From Eledone cirrhosa (taxonomy: Eukaryota > Mollusca > Cephalopoda > Octopoda > Eledonidae), in the NCBI GenBank assembly GCA_964016885.1, contig OZ024744.1, forward strand, positions 113,021,033 to 113,085,032: 64,000 nt of DNA. Direction: 5' to 3'. Below are positions 1 through 12,300 of the stretch, in pieces. The translations under genes were made by a program, and so were the position numbers. Every line of letters starts with the position of its first letter. Position 1 is the stretch's first letter. The notes beneath the pieces were generated by a model. It was not told the DNA's origin, did not search any database, and worked only from the letters and a program-made list of their open reading frames with translations.

Positions 1-486
1 CACTACCACTTTACAGAGTGTACTGGGTGTATTTTACCATGGCACCAACACTACCACTTTACAGAGTGAACTGGGTATATTTTATGACACTAGCACTACC
101 ACTTTACAGAGTGTACTGGGTGTATTTTATGACACTAGCACTACCACTTTACAGAGTGTACTGGGTGTATTTTACCATGGCACCAACACTACCACTTTAC
201 AGAGTGTACTGGGTGTATTTGATCATGACACCAGCACTACCACTTTACAGAGTGTACTGGGTGTATTTTACCATGGCACCAACACTACCACTTTACAGAG
301 TGTACTGGGTGTATTTTACCATGGCACCAACACTACCACTTTACAGAGTGTACTGGGTGTATTTTATGACACCAGCACTACCACTTTACAGAGTGTACTC
401 GGTGTATTTTACCATGGCACCAACACTACCACTTTACAGAGTGTACTGGGTGTATTTGATCATGATACCTGCACTACCACTTTACA
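1..486. repeat. 48/45-bp minisatellite
   Basis: About ten head-to-tail units of CACTTTACAGAGTGTACTGG plus a TATTTTACCATGGCACCA-like half. Most units are 48 bp, some 45 bp. The units resemble part of the dispersed 'GGATGCCCTTCC' repeat seen at 44265, so the array probably arose from it. The open frame across it is a period-divisible-by-three artefact. It is cut by the window start. Confidence 0.9.
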
Positions 487-489
487 GTG

Positions 490-664
490 GTGGTGGTGGT
501 GCTGTTCTCAAACACCCCTTCCAGCGGGTCCTGTCAGAAGCAACCATCTCTAACTGTTCCAGCTGGATCCCCAAGCAAGACCAACTTAGCTCATGGATGT
601 TCTCAAACCAACTTGTTCAGGGTCTACCTCTGGGTCTCTTGCTAGTTGGTTTTGTCCAGCGATT
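490..664. repeat. Left flank of the first 65-bp array, duplicated at 6641-6809
   Basis: The segment with GGTCCTGTCAGAAGCAACC, CCCCAAGCAAGACCA and CTCATGGATGTT recurs, diverged, at about 6641-6809, again just before a 65-bp array. Flank and array were therefore duplicated together, or belong to one repeat family. Confidence 0.7.
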
Positions 665-1322
665 CTTTCCTGAGACATTCTAACCACATGTCATAGTATC
701 ACAGCTGTGATCTCTCAATTCAGAGATTCTTTCCTGAGACATTCTAACCACATGTCCATAGTATCAGAGCTGTGATCTCTCAATTCAGAGATTCTTTCCC
801 GAGACATTCTAACTACATGTCTGTAGTATCACAGCTGTGATCTCTCAATTCAGAGATTCTTTCCTGAGACATTCTAACCACATGTACATAGTATCAGAGT
901 TGTGATCTCTCAATTCAGAGATTCTTTCCTCAGATATTATAACCACATGTACATAGTATCAGAGCTGTGATCTCTCAATTCAGAGATTCTTTCCTGAGAC
1001 ATTCTAACTACATGTACATAGTATCAGAGCTGTGATCTCTCAATTCAGAGATTCTTTCCTGAGACATTCTAACCACATGTACATAGTATCAGAGCTGTGA
1101 TCTCTCAATTCAGAGATTCTTTCCTCAGATATTATAACCACATGTACATAGTATCAGAGCTGTGATCTCTCAATTCAGAGATTCTTTCCTGAGACATTCT
1201 AACTACATGTACATAGTATCAGAGCTGTGATCTCTCAATTCAGAGATTCTTTCCTGAGACATTCTAACCACATGTCATAGTATCAGAGCTGTGATCTCTC
1301 AATTCAGAGATTCTTTCCTGTG
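665..1322. repeat. 65-bp minisatellite, copy A (about 10 units)
   Basis: The unit contains GAGACATTCTAACCACATG, ATAGTATCAGAGCTGTG and ATCTCTCAATTCAGAGAT. The last is a near-palindrome, so each unit can form a small hairpin. Units vary mainly at ACATA/CCATA/CTGTA after ACATGT. It lies in intronic sequence 120 bp before the EGF exon. Confidence 0.93.
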
Positions 1323-1444
1323 ATACACACATACATCCACACACACACTCACATTGACTCACACACGCACACACTCACACATATTAAACATAGCACAACA
1401 TCCCACGCTGTTTATTAAAGCTATCAATGTTTTCCAAATTTCAG

Positions 1445-1558
1445 ATATACAAGAATGCACTTCAAATCCTTGTGCTTTTGGCAGTACTTGCATTGATGAC
1501 ATTGCTAGTTATAAGTGTATTTGTCCACCAGGAAGAACTGGAGAGCAATGTGAAAATG
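1445..1558 (+). CDS. JAG: Jagged exon: last EGF repeat
   Basis: 114-bp phase 1-1 exon, acceptor ...TTTCAG and donor GTTAGT. It encodes one complete six-cysteine EGF ([15 protein letters not shown] ... [12 protein letters not shown]). A calcium-binding signature is present (D-x-x-E-C, with D and Y before Cys4). It matches consensus sites for O-glucose (C-T-S-N-P-C), O-fucose (C-A-F-G-S-T-C) and Asp/Asn beta-hydroxylation (C-I-D-D-x3-Y-K-C). The first codon is split; the G comes from the upstream exon outside the window, if it is Asp as in the family. Confidence 0.92.
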
Positions 1559-4500
1559 GTTAGTCATTTCTAGAAATTTATTAACCATTGTTTTAATTTA
1601 TTTTAATTCCTTGATTTTTTTTTAATACGTCAAACATTCTAAAACGAATGTTCAATAAGTAATGAGGACATTTCCAGAGAGACATTATTTATTCTCATAA
1701 GCTTACAAAACTTTCTCTACTTCAAAATAAGGACTTTTCACACGTACACACTTGCACAGGCCTTGTCCCAACTCATGGAAGACTCCCTCCCAGTTCTGTT
1801 TCTACAGTACCATCAGGACACTCACCAGTACCTCCTTCAGCTCCTATGTTGACTTGAATCTGATTCCCATGTGGCTGTCTTTCATGTGTGGGAACAGGAA
1901 GAAGTCACAAGGAACCAAGTCAGGTCGTTAAGGTGGGTGTGGTACCACTTTCATCCCCTTGTTGGTCATCCAAGTGGTCATTCAGCATTAACTTGTGACA
2001 TGGAGTACTATATGGAGATGGTGTAGGACAGAACAAAGAAGAGACACAAAATAACAAGTTAGTCTCTGAGGAGATCACAGAATGTGTGACGAAAGAGCTT
2101 TAACAATAAATAAACAACCATCCCATTATTAAACCAACCAACTGGAAATTTATAATATGAGTGAAAACCACCAGGTGTGTGTGTGTTTTTATTGGCAGCA
2201 TGACCCTCCCAAAGTATAACAATATCTGTTTCAACACATGTGTTCAGATAAGAAATTTTGCAAAACAAATTCATAACCCCAGTAGCAGTGAGTAGGGAGG
2301 TGGTCTGGAGACCAAGAACACCAGAAGTCTCCACTGTTACAGGTTTAACAAGACAGTCCACTTCATGTGGCTCACTCCTGTAGGTAGCCAACACCACCCC
2401 AGTAGCAGTGAGTAGGGAGGTGGTTTGGAGAACAAGAACACCATAAGTCTCTACTGTTACAGGTTTAACAAGACAGTCCACTTCATGTGACTCGCTCCTG
2501 TAGGTAGCCAACACCACCCCAGTAGCAGTGAGTAGGGAGGTGGTCTGGAGACCAAGAACACCAGAAGTCTCCACTGTTACAGGTTTAACAAGACAGTCCA
2601 CTTCATGTGACTCACTCCTGTAGGTAGCCAACACCACCCCAGTAGCAGTGAGTGGGGAGGTGGTCTGGAGACCAAGAACACCAGAAGTCTACACTGTTAC
2701 AGGTTTAACAAGACAGTCCACTTCATGTGGCTCACTCCTGTAGGTAGCCAACACCACCCCAGTAGCAGTGAGTAGGGAGGTGGTCTGGAGACCAAGAACA
2801 CCAGAAGTCTCCACTGTTAGAGGTTTAACAAGACAGTCCACTTCATGTGACTCACTCCTGTAGGTAGCCAACACCACCCCAGTAGCAGTGAGTAGGGAGG
2901 TGGTCTGGAGACTAAGAACACCAGAAGTCTCCACTGTTACAGGTTTAACAAGACAGTCCACTTCATGTGACTCACTCCTGTAGGTAGCCAACACCACCCC
3001 AGTAACAGTGAGTAGGGAGGTGGTCTGGAGACCAAGAACACCAGAAGTCTCTACTGTTACAGGTTTAACAAGACAGTCCACTTCATGTGGCTCACTCCTG
3101 TAGGTAGCCAACACCACCCCAGTAGCAGTGAGTAGGGAGGTGGTCTGGAGACCAAGAACACCAGAAGTCTCTACTGTTACAGGTTTAACAAGACAGTCCA
3201 CTTCATGTGGCTCACTCCTGTAGGTAGCCAACACCACCCCAGTAGCAGTGAGTAGGGAGGTGGTCTGGAGACCAAGAACACCAGAAGTCTCCACTGTTAC
3301 AGGTTTAACAAGACAGTCCACTTCATGTGGCTCACTCCTGTAGGTAGCCAACACCACCCCAGTAGCAGTGAGTAGGGAGGTGGTCTGGAGACCAAGAACA
3401 CCAGAAGTCTCCACTGTTACAGGTTTAACAAGACAGTCCACTTCATGTGACTCACTCCTGTAGGTAGCCAACACCACCCCAGTAGCAGTGAGTAGGGAGG
3501 TGGTCTGGAGACCAAGAACACCAGAAGTCTCTACTGTTACAGGTTTAACAAGACAGTCCACTTCATGTGACTCACTCCTGTAGGTAGCCAACACCACCCC
3601 AGTAGCAGTGAGTAGGGAGGTGGTCTGGAGACCAAGAACACCAGAAGTCTCCACTGTTACAGGTTTAACAAGACAGTCCACTTCATGTGGCTCACTCCTG
3701 TAGGTAGCCAACACCACCCCAGTAGCAGCGACTAGGGAGGTGGTCTGGAGACCAAGAACACCAGAAGTCTCCACTGTTACAGGTTTAACAAGACAGTCCA
3801 CTTCATGTGACTCACTCCTGTAGGTAGCCAACACAACCCCAGTAGCAGTGAGTAGGGAGGTGGTCTGGTGACCAAGAACACCAGAAGTCTACACTGTTAC
3901 AGGTTTAACAAGACAGTCCACTTCATGTGGCTCACTCCTGTAGGTAGCCAACACCACCCCAGTAGCAGTGAGTAGGGAGGTGGTCTGGAGACCAAGAACA
4001 CCAGAAGTCTCCACTGTTACAGGTTTAACAAGACAGTCCACTTCATGTGGCTCACTCCTGTAGGTAGCCAACACCACCCCAGTAGCAGCGACTAGGGAGG
4101 TGGTCTGGAGACCAAGAACACCAGAAGTCTCCACTGTTACAGGTTTAACAAGACAGTCCACTTCATGTGGTTACTCCTGTAGGTAGCCAACACCACCCCA
4201 GTAGCAGTGAGTAGGGAGGTGGTCTGGAGACCAAGAACACCAGAAGTCTCTACTGTTACAGGTTTAACAAGACAGTCCACTTCATGTGACTCACTCCTGT
4301 AGGTAGCCAACACCACCCCAGTAGCAGTGAGTAGGGAGGTGGTCTGGAGACCAAGAACACCAGAAGTCTTCATGGTTACAGGTTTAACAAGACAGTCCAC
4401 TTCATGTGGCTCACTCCTGTAGGTAGCCAACACCACCCCAGTAGCAGTGAGTAGGGAGGTGGTCTGGAGACCAAGAACACCAGAAGTCTCCACTGTTACA

Positions 4501-6435
4501 GGTTTAACAAGACAGTCCACTTCATGTGGCTCACTCCTGTAGGTAGCCAACACCACCCCAGTAGCAGCGACTAGGGAGGTGGTCTGGAGACCAAGAACAC
4601 CAGAAGTCTCCACTGTTACACCTTTGACCACAAACCTATGAAGAGCGACCAATCCATTTGTGTGTTTCCACTTGCCCCTCTAACATTCTCCCACTTATCT
4701 TTATGTCTTTTACCTCTTCTCATCTTTTCAACACTCTACTTTTATTGGTGTTGTATCTAACAAAATTGACCAAATCCTTTTTGTTGTTGTCCTTAACAAA
4801 TATTCCAGCTATTAGTGATTCTAATACTCCACTTAGGTTAATTGGTTTAGTTATATTATGTTTGGAGAGGGTCATGTTGTCCTAAAATAGTAAAACACAC
4901 TCACTGTTTGGTTTGGTTTTTTCTGATTCAACTGGAACATGTCTTTAATTTCTCTTTGTCTCAATCTCCATTTCAGTCAACTTTCCTGCTTTGATCCTTC
5001 TTTCTTAATCCTTTCTTCCTCATACTGCTTTGATTCTCCTCTGATCCTTCCTCTCTTGATTCTTCTTCCTTGATCCTTCTTTCTTAATCCTTTCTTCCTC
5101 ATACTGCTTTGATTCTCCTCTGATCCCTCCTCTCTTGATTCTTCTTCCTTGATCCTTCTTTCTTAATCCTTTCTGCCTCATACTGCTTTGATTCTCCTTT
5201 GATCCTTCCTCTCTTGATTCTTCTTCCTTGATCCTTCTTTCTTAATCCTTTCTTCCTCATACTGCTTTGATTCTCCTCTGATCCTTCCTCTCTTGATTCT
5301 TCTTCCTTGATCCTTCTTTCTTAATCCTTTCTTCCTCATACTGCTTTGATTCTCCTCTGATCCTTCCTCTCTTGATTCTTCTTCCTTGATCCTTCTTTCT
5401 TAATCCTTTCTTCCTCATACTGCTTTGATTCTCCTCTGATCCTTCCTCTCTTGATTCTTCTTCCTTGATCCTTCTTTCTTAATCCTTTCTTCCTCATACT
5501 GCTTTGATTCTCCTCTGATCCTTCCTCTCTTGATTCTTCTTCCTTGATCCTTCTTTCTTAATCCTTTCTTCCTCATACTGCTTTGATTCTCCTCTGATCC
5601 TTCCTCTCTTGATTCTTCTTCCTTGATCCTTCTTTCTTAATCCTTTCTTCTTCATACTGCTTTGATTCTCCTTCCCCGATCCTTCCTTCTCCATCCTTCC
5701 TTCCCTCATTCTTGATCCTAACATTTGTTCTGAGTTACTAGAATTTGTTCTCATTAGAATTTCAACTTCTCTGTCTTTTTGTAAGAGTTACCATATTTTT
5801 GGTGCCAAACTCAACCTTTAATTCAATATAACATTTTATAACTCATTTCTTTGTTTTTATTTATTTTTTACAGTTATTGGACATTTTCCTTCTCCTAATT
5901 CCTGTATTTTTAAGCAACATATCTACCCCGACAAAAGTGGATGGCATCACGAGTGTAATTCTTGTCACTGTAACAATGGTCACATTTATTGTACGAAGGT
6001 AAGGAGTTTATGATAAAGGTTTGATAAGAAGATTTAGGGGGTGGGGTGGAGGTGTTATTGTTTCGTTTTTGTTGTTACTTTTGTCAATATTTATTATGAT
6101 GAGGTTGTTTTTACATTTGAAGGTTTGGTGTGGACCCAAAAATTGCTTGAGTCATCCAAATGTGTCTGAGCCTGTGGATATATGTGCACGTGACGAAACT
6201 TGTGTTGTTAAAACAATGCAAACATGCTTTACACCACCCTGTTTGCCCTGGGGTCATTGTAAACATATATCCAGAATAGAAGATTCTGCTCCCAGAGATA
6301 TACAAACCAACTGTATACCAAATGAAGCAAAAATCAGCAATAACTGTGCAAAGATCAGCCTTCTCTTTGATAAATCTCAGATGCCGAAAGTAAGTTGTAA
6401 TATAATTTACTTATATATTAACATTCCCTCTGCCT

Positions 6436-6515
<80 letters not shown>

Positions 6516-9280
6516 TTTACGTCTTATATAAATACATACTATGAAGAAGAAAGCTTGATGTGGTTATTACTGGCACTATATATAGACATCTATTACTGAA
6601 TGTCTTCTTCTTCACTTATTCCTTGGAAAGTTGCCCCAAATATTCCCTCCAGCAGGTCCTGTCTGAAGCAACTGACTCCAAATGATCCGGCCTGATCCCC
6701 AAGCGAGACCAGCCAAGCTCATGGATATTATCCAACCATCTTGCTCGGGATCTACTCCTGGGTCTCCTGCTGGTTGGTTTGCTCGTAAAATCTGTCCAGC
6801 AACTCTGATACTACAGACATGTGGTTAGAATGTCTAAACATTCTAACCACATGTACATAGTATCAGAGCTGTGATCTCTCAATTCAGAGATTCTTTCCTG
6901 AGACATTCTAACCACATGTCATAGTATCAGAGCTGTGATCTCTCAATACAGAGATTCTTTCCTGAGACATTCTAACCACATGTCATAGTATCAGAGCTGT
7001 GATCTCTCAATACAGAGATTCTTTCCTGAGACATTCTAACCACATGTCATAGTATCAGAGCTGTGATCTCTCAATTCAGAGATTCTTTCCTGAGACATTC
7101 TAACCACATGTCTGTAATATCAGAGCTGTGGTCTCTCAATTCAGAGATTCTTTCCTGAGACATTCTAACCACATGTCTGTAGTATCAGAGCTGTGATCTC
7201 TCAATTCAGAGATTCTTTCCTGAGATATTCTAACCACATGTACATAGTATCAGAGCTGTGATCTCTCAATTCAGAGATTCTTTCCTGAGACATTCTAACC
7301 ACATGTCCATAGTATCAGAGCTGTGATCTCTCAATTCAGAGATTCTTTCCTGAGACATTCTAACCACATGTCTGTAGTATCAGAGCTGTGATCTCTCAAT
7401 TCAGAGATTCTTTCCTGAGATATTCTAACCACATGTACATAGTATCAGAGCTGTGACCTCTCAATTCAGAGATTCTTTCCTGAGACATTCTAACCACATG
7501 TCCATAGTATCAGAGCTGTGACCTCTCAATTCAGAGATTCTTTCCTGAGACATTCTAACCACATGTCCATAGTATCAGAGCTGTGATCTCTCAATTCAGA
7601 GATTCTTTCCTGAGACATTCTAACCACAAGTCTGTAGTATCAGAGCTGTGGTCTCTCAATTCAGAGATTCTTTCCTGAGACATTCTAACCACATGTCCAT
7701 AGTATCAGAGCTGTGATCTCTCAATTCAGAGATTCTTTCCTGAGACATTCTAACCACATGTCCATAGTATCAGAGCTGTGATCTCTCAATTCAGAGATTC
7801 TTTCCTGAGACATTCTAACCACATGTCTGTAGTATCAGAGCTGTGATCTCTCAATTCAGAAAAGTAGTGGTTCTACCTAGAGTGACTCTCTGATCTACAC
7901 ACTCTACAGAGTAATTGTTACTCCAAAGATCCCTTGGGGAAACCCCTTTTCAGCTGCTTGTAATCATGTTCGTATTCTTGTGAACATTTCCCAAGATTCA
8001 TGACCATAGGTAAAGGTTGGCATGAATATCGAATTGAAGATAATGAGTTTGGTTTTTACACCTACCTCCTTCTGTGTGTGTGAAGTATAAATATAGTTTG
8101 CTAAAGGGAGATAACCTATTTAAAAGTCTAATGTCTGTCTGAAGCCTAGAAGCTCATCAGGCCAGAACTTATCCTAGTTTCCTTGGTATTAAATGACAGG
8201 AGTCCAAGACTTCCTCTTGGTCAAAATGCCAGTCCATCACCGGGTTAAACTCTCAGTTACAGCTAGTACTTATTATCAGTAGAGTATACTGGAGCAGTGT
8301 AAAATGAAGTGTTTTGCTCAAAAACAACAACGCACAACCTGGTCCAAGATTCAAATTAACAAATTATGATCATAATTCAACACTCTAAATATTAGGCCAT
8401 ACATCTCCACACATATAAACAGTTAGATGTCAACAAACATCGTGTATAGGAAGTTAATATAAAGCATGATATTCTCATGTGCAGAGATATTATAAAATAG
8501 GACTGATGGCAACTTCTGTTTCTGTTGTTAAGGGTCTCCACCCTATTTTAAACCATTTCCACACATAAACACACCACTCTTTATATAACCAAATGTATTT
8601 TATTTGGAAGTACAACCCTCACAGAACAGATTCAACTTGAAGCTGTTATAGTGTGGTGTACAGAACTGACAATTGCAGTTGAGATAAAATGAACCAAACA
8701 ACTTATATTTAAAAATCAAGTACTTTTGGATTTCAAATAGATCTTTCCCCTACCCCCGTTAGTTTTTCAGCGTATTTCCACCCCTACCCTCACTCTTCCC
8801 ATCTCCCCAAATTATTACATTTTGCTAATCTATCTCCTGTGAAATGTTATTTTAAGTGGTAGCATTTCTGCAACAATTAATATTTTCTTTAGACATTAAA
8901 AAACATTATACATAAGAAAACAAAATACATTACTAGAAATCCCATAAGTTATAAAATAAATAGGATGGGTTGGGGTCTCAATATGTAAACTAAACAACTA
9001 ATTAACAATTTTCCAATGCCCTCATCCCATTTATTTTCCGTCTGTTATTTGGGACCTAAGAGCACCATTTGTACATCTGAGCTGTAGAAACCATGCTAAA
9101 TATAGAACCTATTGAATGAGATGTCATGCCCTGCCCTGTCAAACTCAGGTCAGGGCATGACATATATACAAGTGGGAAGAGAAAAAAATAAAATACATTT
9201 CATTGAATTTGTGTAACTTTTATGATGAAACTGTCTGTCAGTCTATCTATCTATCCATCTCCCCCTCTCTCTCTCTCTCT

Positions 9281-9350
<70 letters not shown>

Positions 9351-12300
9351 ATGTGTGTAATATCATCATCATTTTATGTCCGCTTTTCCTTGTGGGACGG
9401 GTCCTTTTCAGCACAGCATCTCTCCATTCGTCACGGTCCTTCGTCATCTCCTCTGTGAGTTTCAGCGATCTGAGGTCAGCTCTCACCACCATTTACCCAT
9501 GATTTTCGTGGTTTCCTCTATTGCGTCTTCCTCTACTGCGTTTTCCTTCCACTGCGATTTCTTGGCACTTCTTTACCCAGTGGTTAACCTCCATGTGCAT
9601 CACATGTCCATACCATCTCAGTCTTCTCTCCTGCACACCACAACTTATCCCTCTTATACACAGTTTCTCTCTCAACTCATCTATGCTTGATCATTCACAC
9701 ACATTGACATTGCACATCCATTGGAGCATGCTTGCTTCATTTCTCTCCAGCCGTCGCATATCCTCCGCAGTTGCTGCCCATGTCTCACTACCATGCAACA
9801 TCGCACATCTCACACAGGCATCATATAACCGACCTTTCGTACGCAGGGAGAAACCCTTCTTTATCAACAGAGGAAGCAGCTCTCTAAACTTCTTCCAACC
9901 TGTCCTTATTCTAGAAACTATGGCCTCAGAACACCCCCCCCCCCCTCCATGCTAATCTGATCACCTAGTTACCAGAATCTATCAACCACTTCTATAGAAC
10001 CCACCTGCATTTGAAAAATGTGTCTATCAATGCGACTTCTACTGTCAAATTTCCCTGTACATCTACTGCATATGTAGTTTCCCTACCTGTTAGTTTGCCT
10101 GCTATCCCACTACATTTCTTATCTACCCAAGATCTGCATTGTTCAGATCATCAGCATAGGGAAGTACCTTTGGACAGCCAGTCTTAAAATCATCTGTAAT
10201 GAACAGCGAGTCTTAAACACATCTGTAATGGACAGCCAGTCTTAAACTCATCTGTAATGAACAAGAGCAGGCTGATCTACTCCTAATCTACTCCTACTTG
10301 TATCTGGAATTCCTTGCTAAACTCCATTCCTACCCTGACTTTACTGACAGTACCTCTGTACAAAGTTTGCACTGTCCTCACAAGCCATACCTCAACACCT
10401 AGTTTCTTTAGGGACCACCAGATGACAGATCAAGGTACTCTATCAAAGGCCTTCTCTAGGTCAACAAAAGCTAAGTATAGTGGCTTATTTTTCTCTAAGA
10501 ACCTCTCTTGTAGTTGTCTCACTAAGAAGAGGGCATCTGTTGTACTTTTCCCAGGCACAAAACCAAACTGCATCTCATCTAGTTTGACCCTTTCACTAAT
10601 TAATTGCGCTAATATCCTTTCTGCCACTTTCATAACCTGATCCATCAGTTTTATGCCCCTATAATTGCTCCACTCCAGAGCATCCCCTTTACCTTTGTAG
10701 CAATTTATAAGAATACTGCTGCACCAGTCTTTTGGTATAACTCCACCATATATAACTTGATTTATGATGTGTGCAACCAGTTTAGTGTCTACTTCTCCTG
10801 ATGCCTTCAGCATCTCATCAACTATCCCTGATGCCTTCAGCATCTCAGCATCTCTCCCTGATGGTTTAGCGGCCTTACCACTTTTCATTTCCTTAATTGC
10901 CTATTTGACCCTATAATCGTCAATCTCAATAGCTGGTCCCTCTGTCAGGTCTACTGGGGGTAGTTTCTCTCTCTTCCATTCGTTCTCCACATTCATCAGT
11001 CTCTTATAATGACATTTCCAGGCCTCCTTTTTATGAGCATCAATGACACTAAGTACACCAACATCATTCCGGACACATTTATCTCCAACAACATCCTGAT
11101 TTGCACTGACACACTGCCTTGCAATGCAGAACACTGCACGTCTCTGATCTTCTTGTCACAGAACATTGGCAAACCTCCTACTCTCAGCATCCGTGCGTGC
11201 TAAGTAACCTCACATCTAGCCTCTCTTTTAGTGGCTGAGTATCGGTCTCTACTCCCACCATTTTTCCAAGCTTTCCATGCTTGTCTTTTGTCTCTAATGG
11301 CCCTATCTACCGTGCTGTTCCACCACCAGATCACTCTCTGTCTAGTTGGAGCTCTGCTCCAGCCACAAGTCTCTTCAGTAGCCTGCTGTAACTTGTTACA
11401 TAAGAAATTCCAGGTATCATCCATGTCATATGATTCTAACTCATCTTCTTTTTTGTCATACACATCTTGAAGGGCTTTCCTAAATTAATATTTTAGTGAA
11501 AGGTCTTTTAGCTTCCAGACCTTCCTTTTCCACACCTTTCTGTGTGTCTCATTTTGTCTCTTGCTTATTGAGATATCTTTTTTTGTCTTTTGCTTATTGA
11601 TAATGACAAACCTATGTTGGGGGTACAATCTTCCCCGGGGTATGCCTTAGTATTTGACACCATCTGTCTGTCTCATTGCCTAACCAGCAAGAAGTCAATC
11701 TGGCTTATGTGCTCACCTGATTGATAGGTTATTAGGTGGTTGAAAGGTTTCTGGAAGTTAGTGTTGCAAATGGTTAGTTCACTTGCATCATAAAATTCAA
11801 GGAGCCTCACTCCTTCTTCGTTTCTTGAGCCATAACCATGACCACCATGTACCCCAGTGTATCCAGCCTGGAGCTGTCCAACATGACCATTGAAGTCACC
11901 TGCTAGTATAACTAGGTCTCTGTCCTCTGTCATTGTGGTTGTCTCTAGATATCCATCCATCCATCCATCCATATAAGTATTGAATTTTCCGTTGAAAATT
12001 GAAAAAGTCATAGGAGTGAAGAGTGCTCTATGTAAGTTACAGAGCTAAATTTAATGTATAATAAACAATACAATATAATTACCTCATTACCAGAGGTTTC
12101 CTGAATAAGACGAATACAAGAAACGCTCTCATTCGTTCGTCAGACAAGGCAATTTAAAGCATAGTGTAATATTTGAAAAATCTCAAGAAAGGCAAAAGTT
12201 TAACAGGCAAAAAAAAATATATATAAATAAAAGTAATGCAAGAGATATATAATAATAAAATAAGGAAATATAGTAAGGGTATGTGTATAAATGTGTGTAT

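Larger units (their letters stand above)
9361..11965 (-). mobile_element. RTE-type non-LTR retrotransposon, copy 1 (degraded)
   Basis: On the minus strand an endonuclease piece (11673-11965), a reverse transcriptase core (10155-10900) and a C-terminal piece (9493-9675, [11 protein letters not shown] then [13 protein letters not shown]) lie in the order of an RTE/BovB-like pol. The element ends at low coordinate with GCGGACATAAAATGATGATG. The 5' end is truncated: the endonuclease N-terminus is missing, with a (CCAT)n tract at 11950. It sits in Jagged intron 3. A part after the YADD box is deleted relative to copy 2 and replaced by a short triplication. Confidence 0.85.

Noticed and set aside
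18..683. 221-codon plus-strand frame
   Set aside because: 48/45-bp tandem repeat running into another repeat; no domain.
6021..6599. 192-codon frame extending the Jagged exon with poly-His
   Set aside because: A GTAAGT donor at 6390 and continuity with the 15821 exon fit the family; the extension is an intronic (ATC)n tract.
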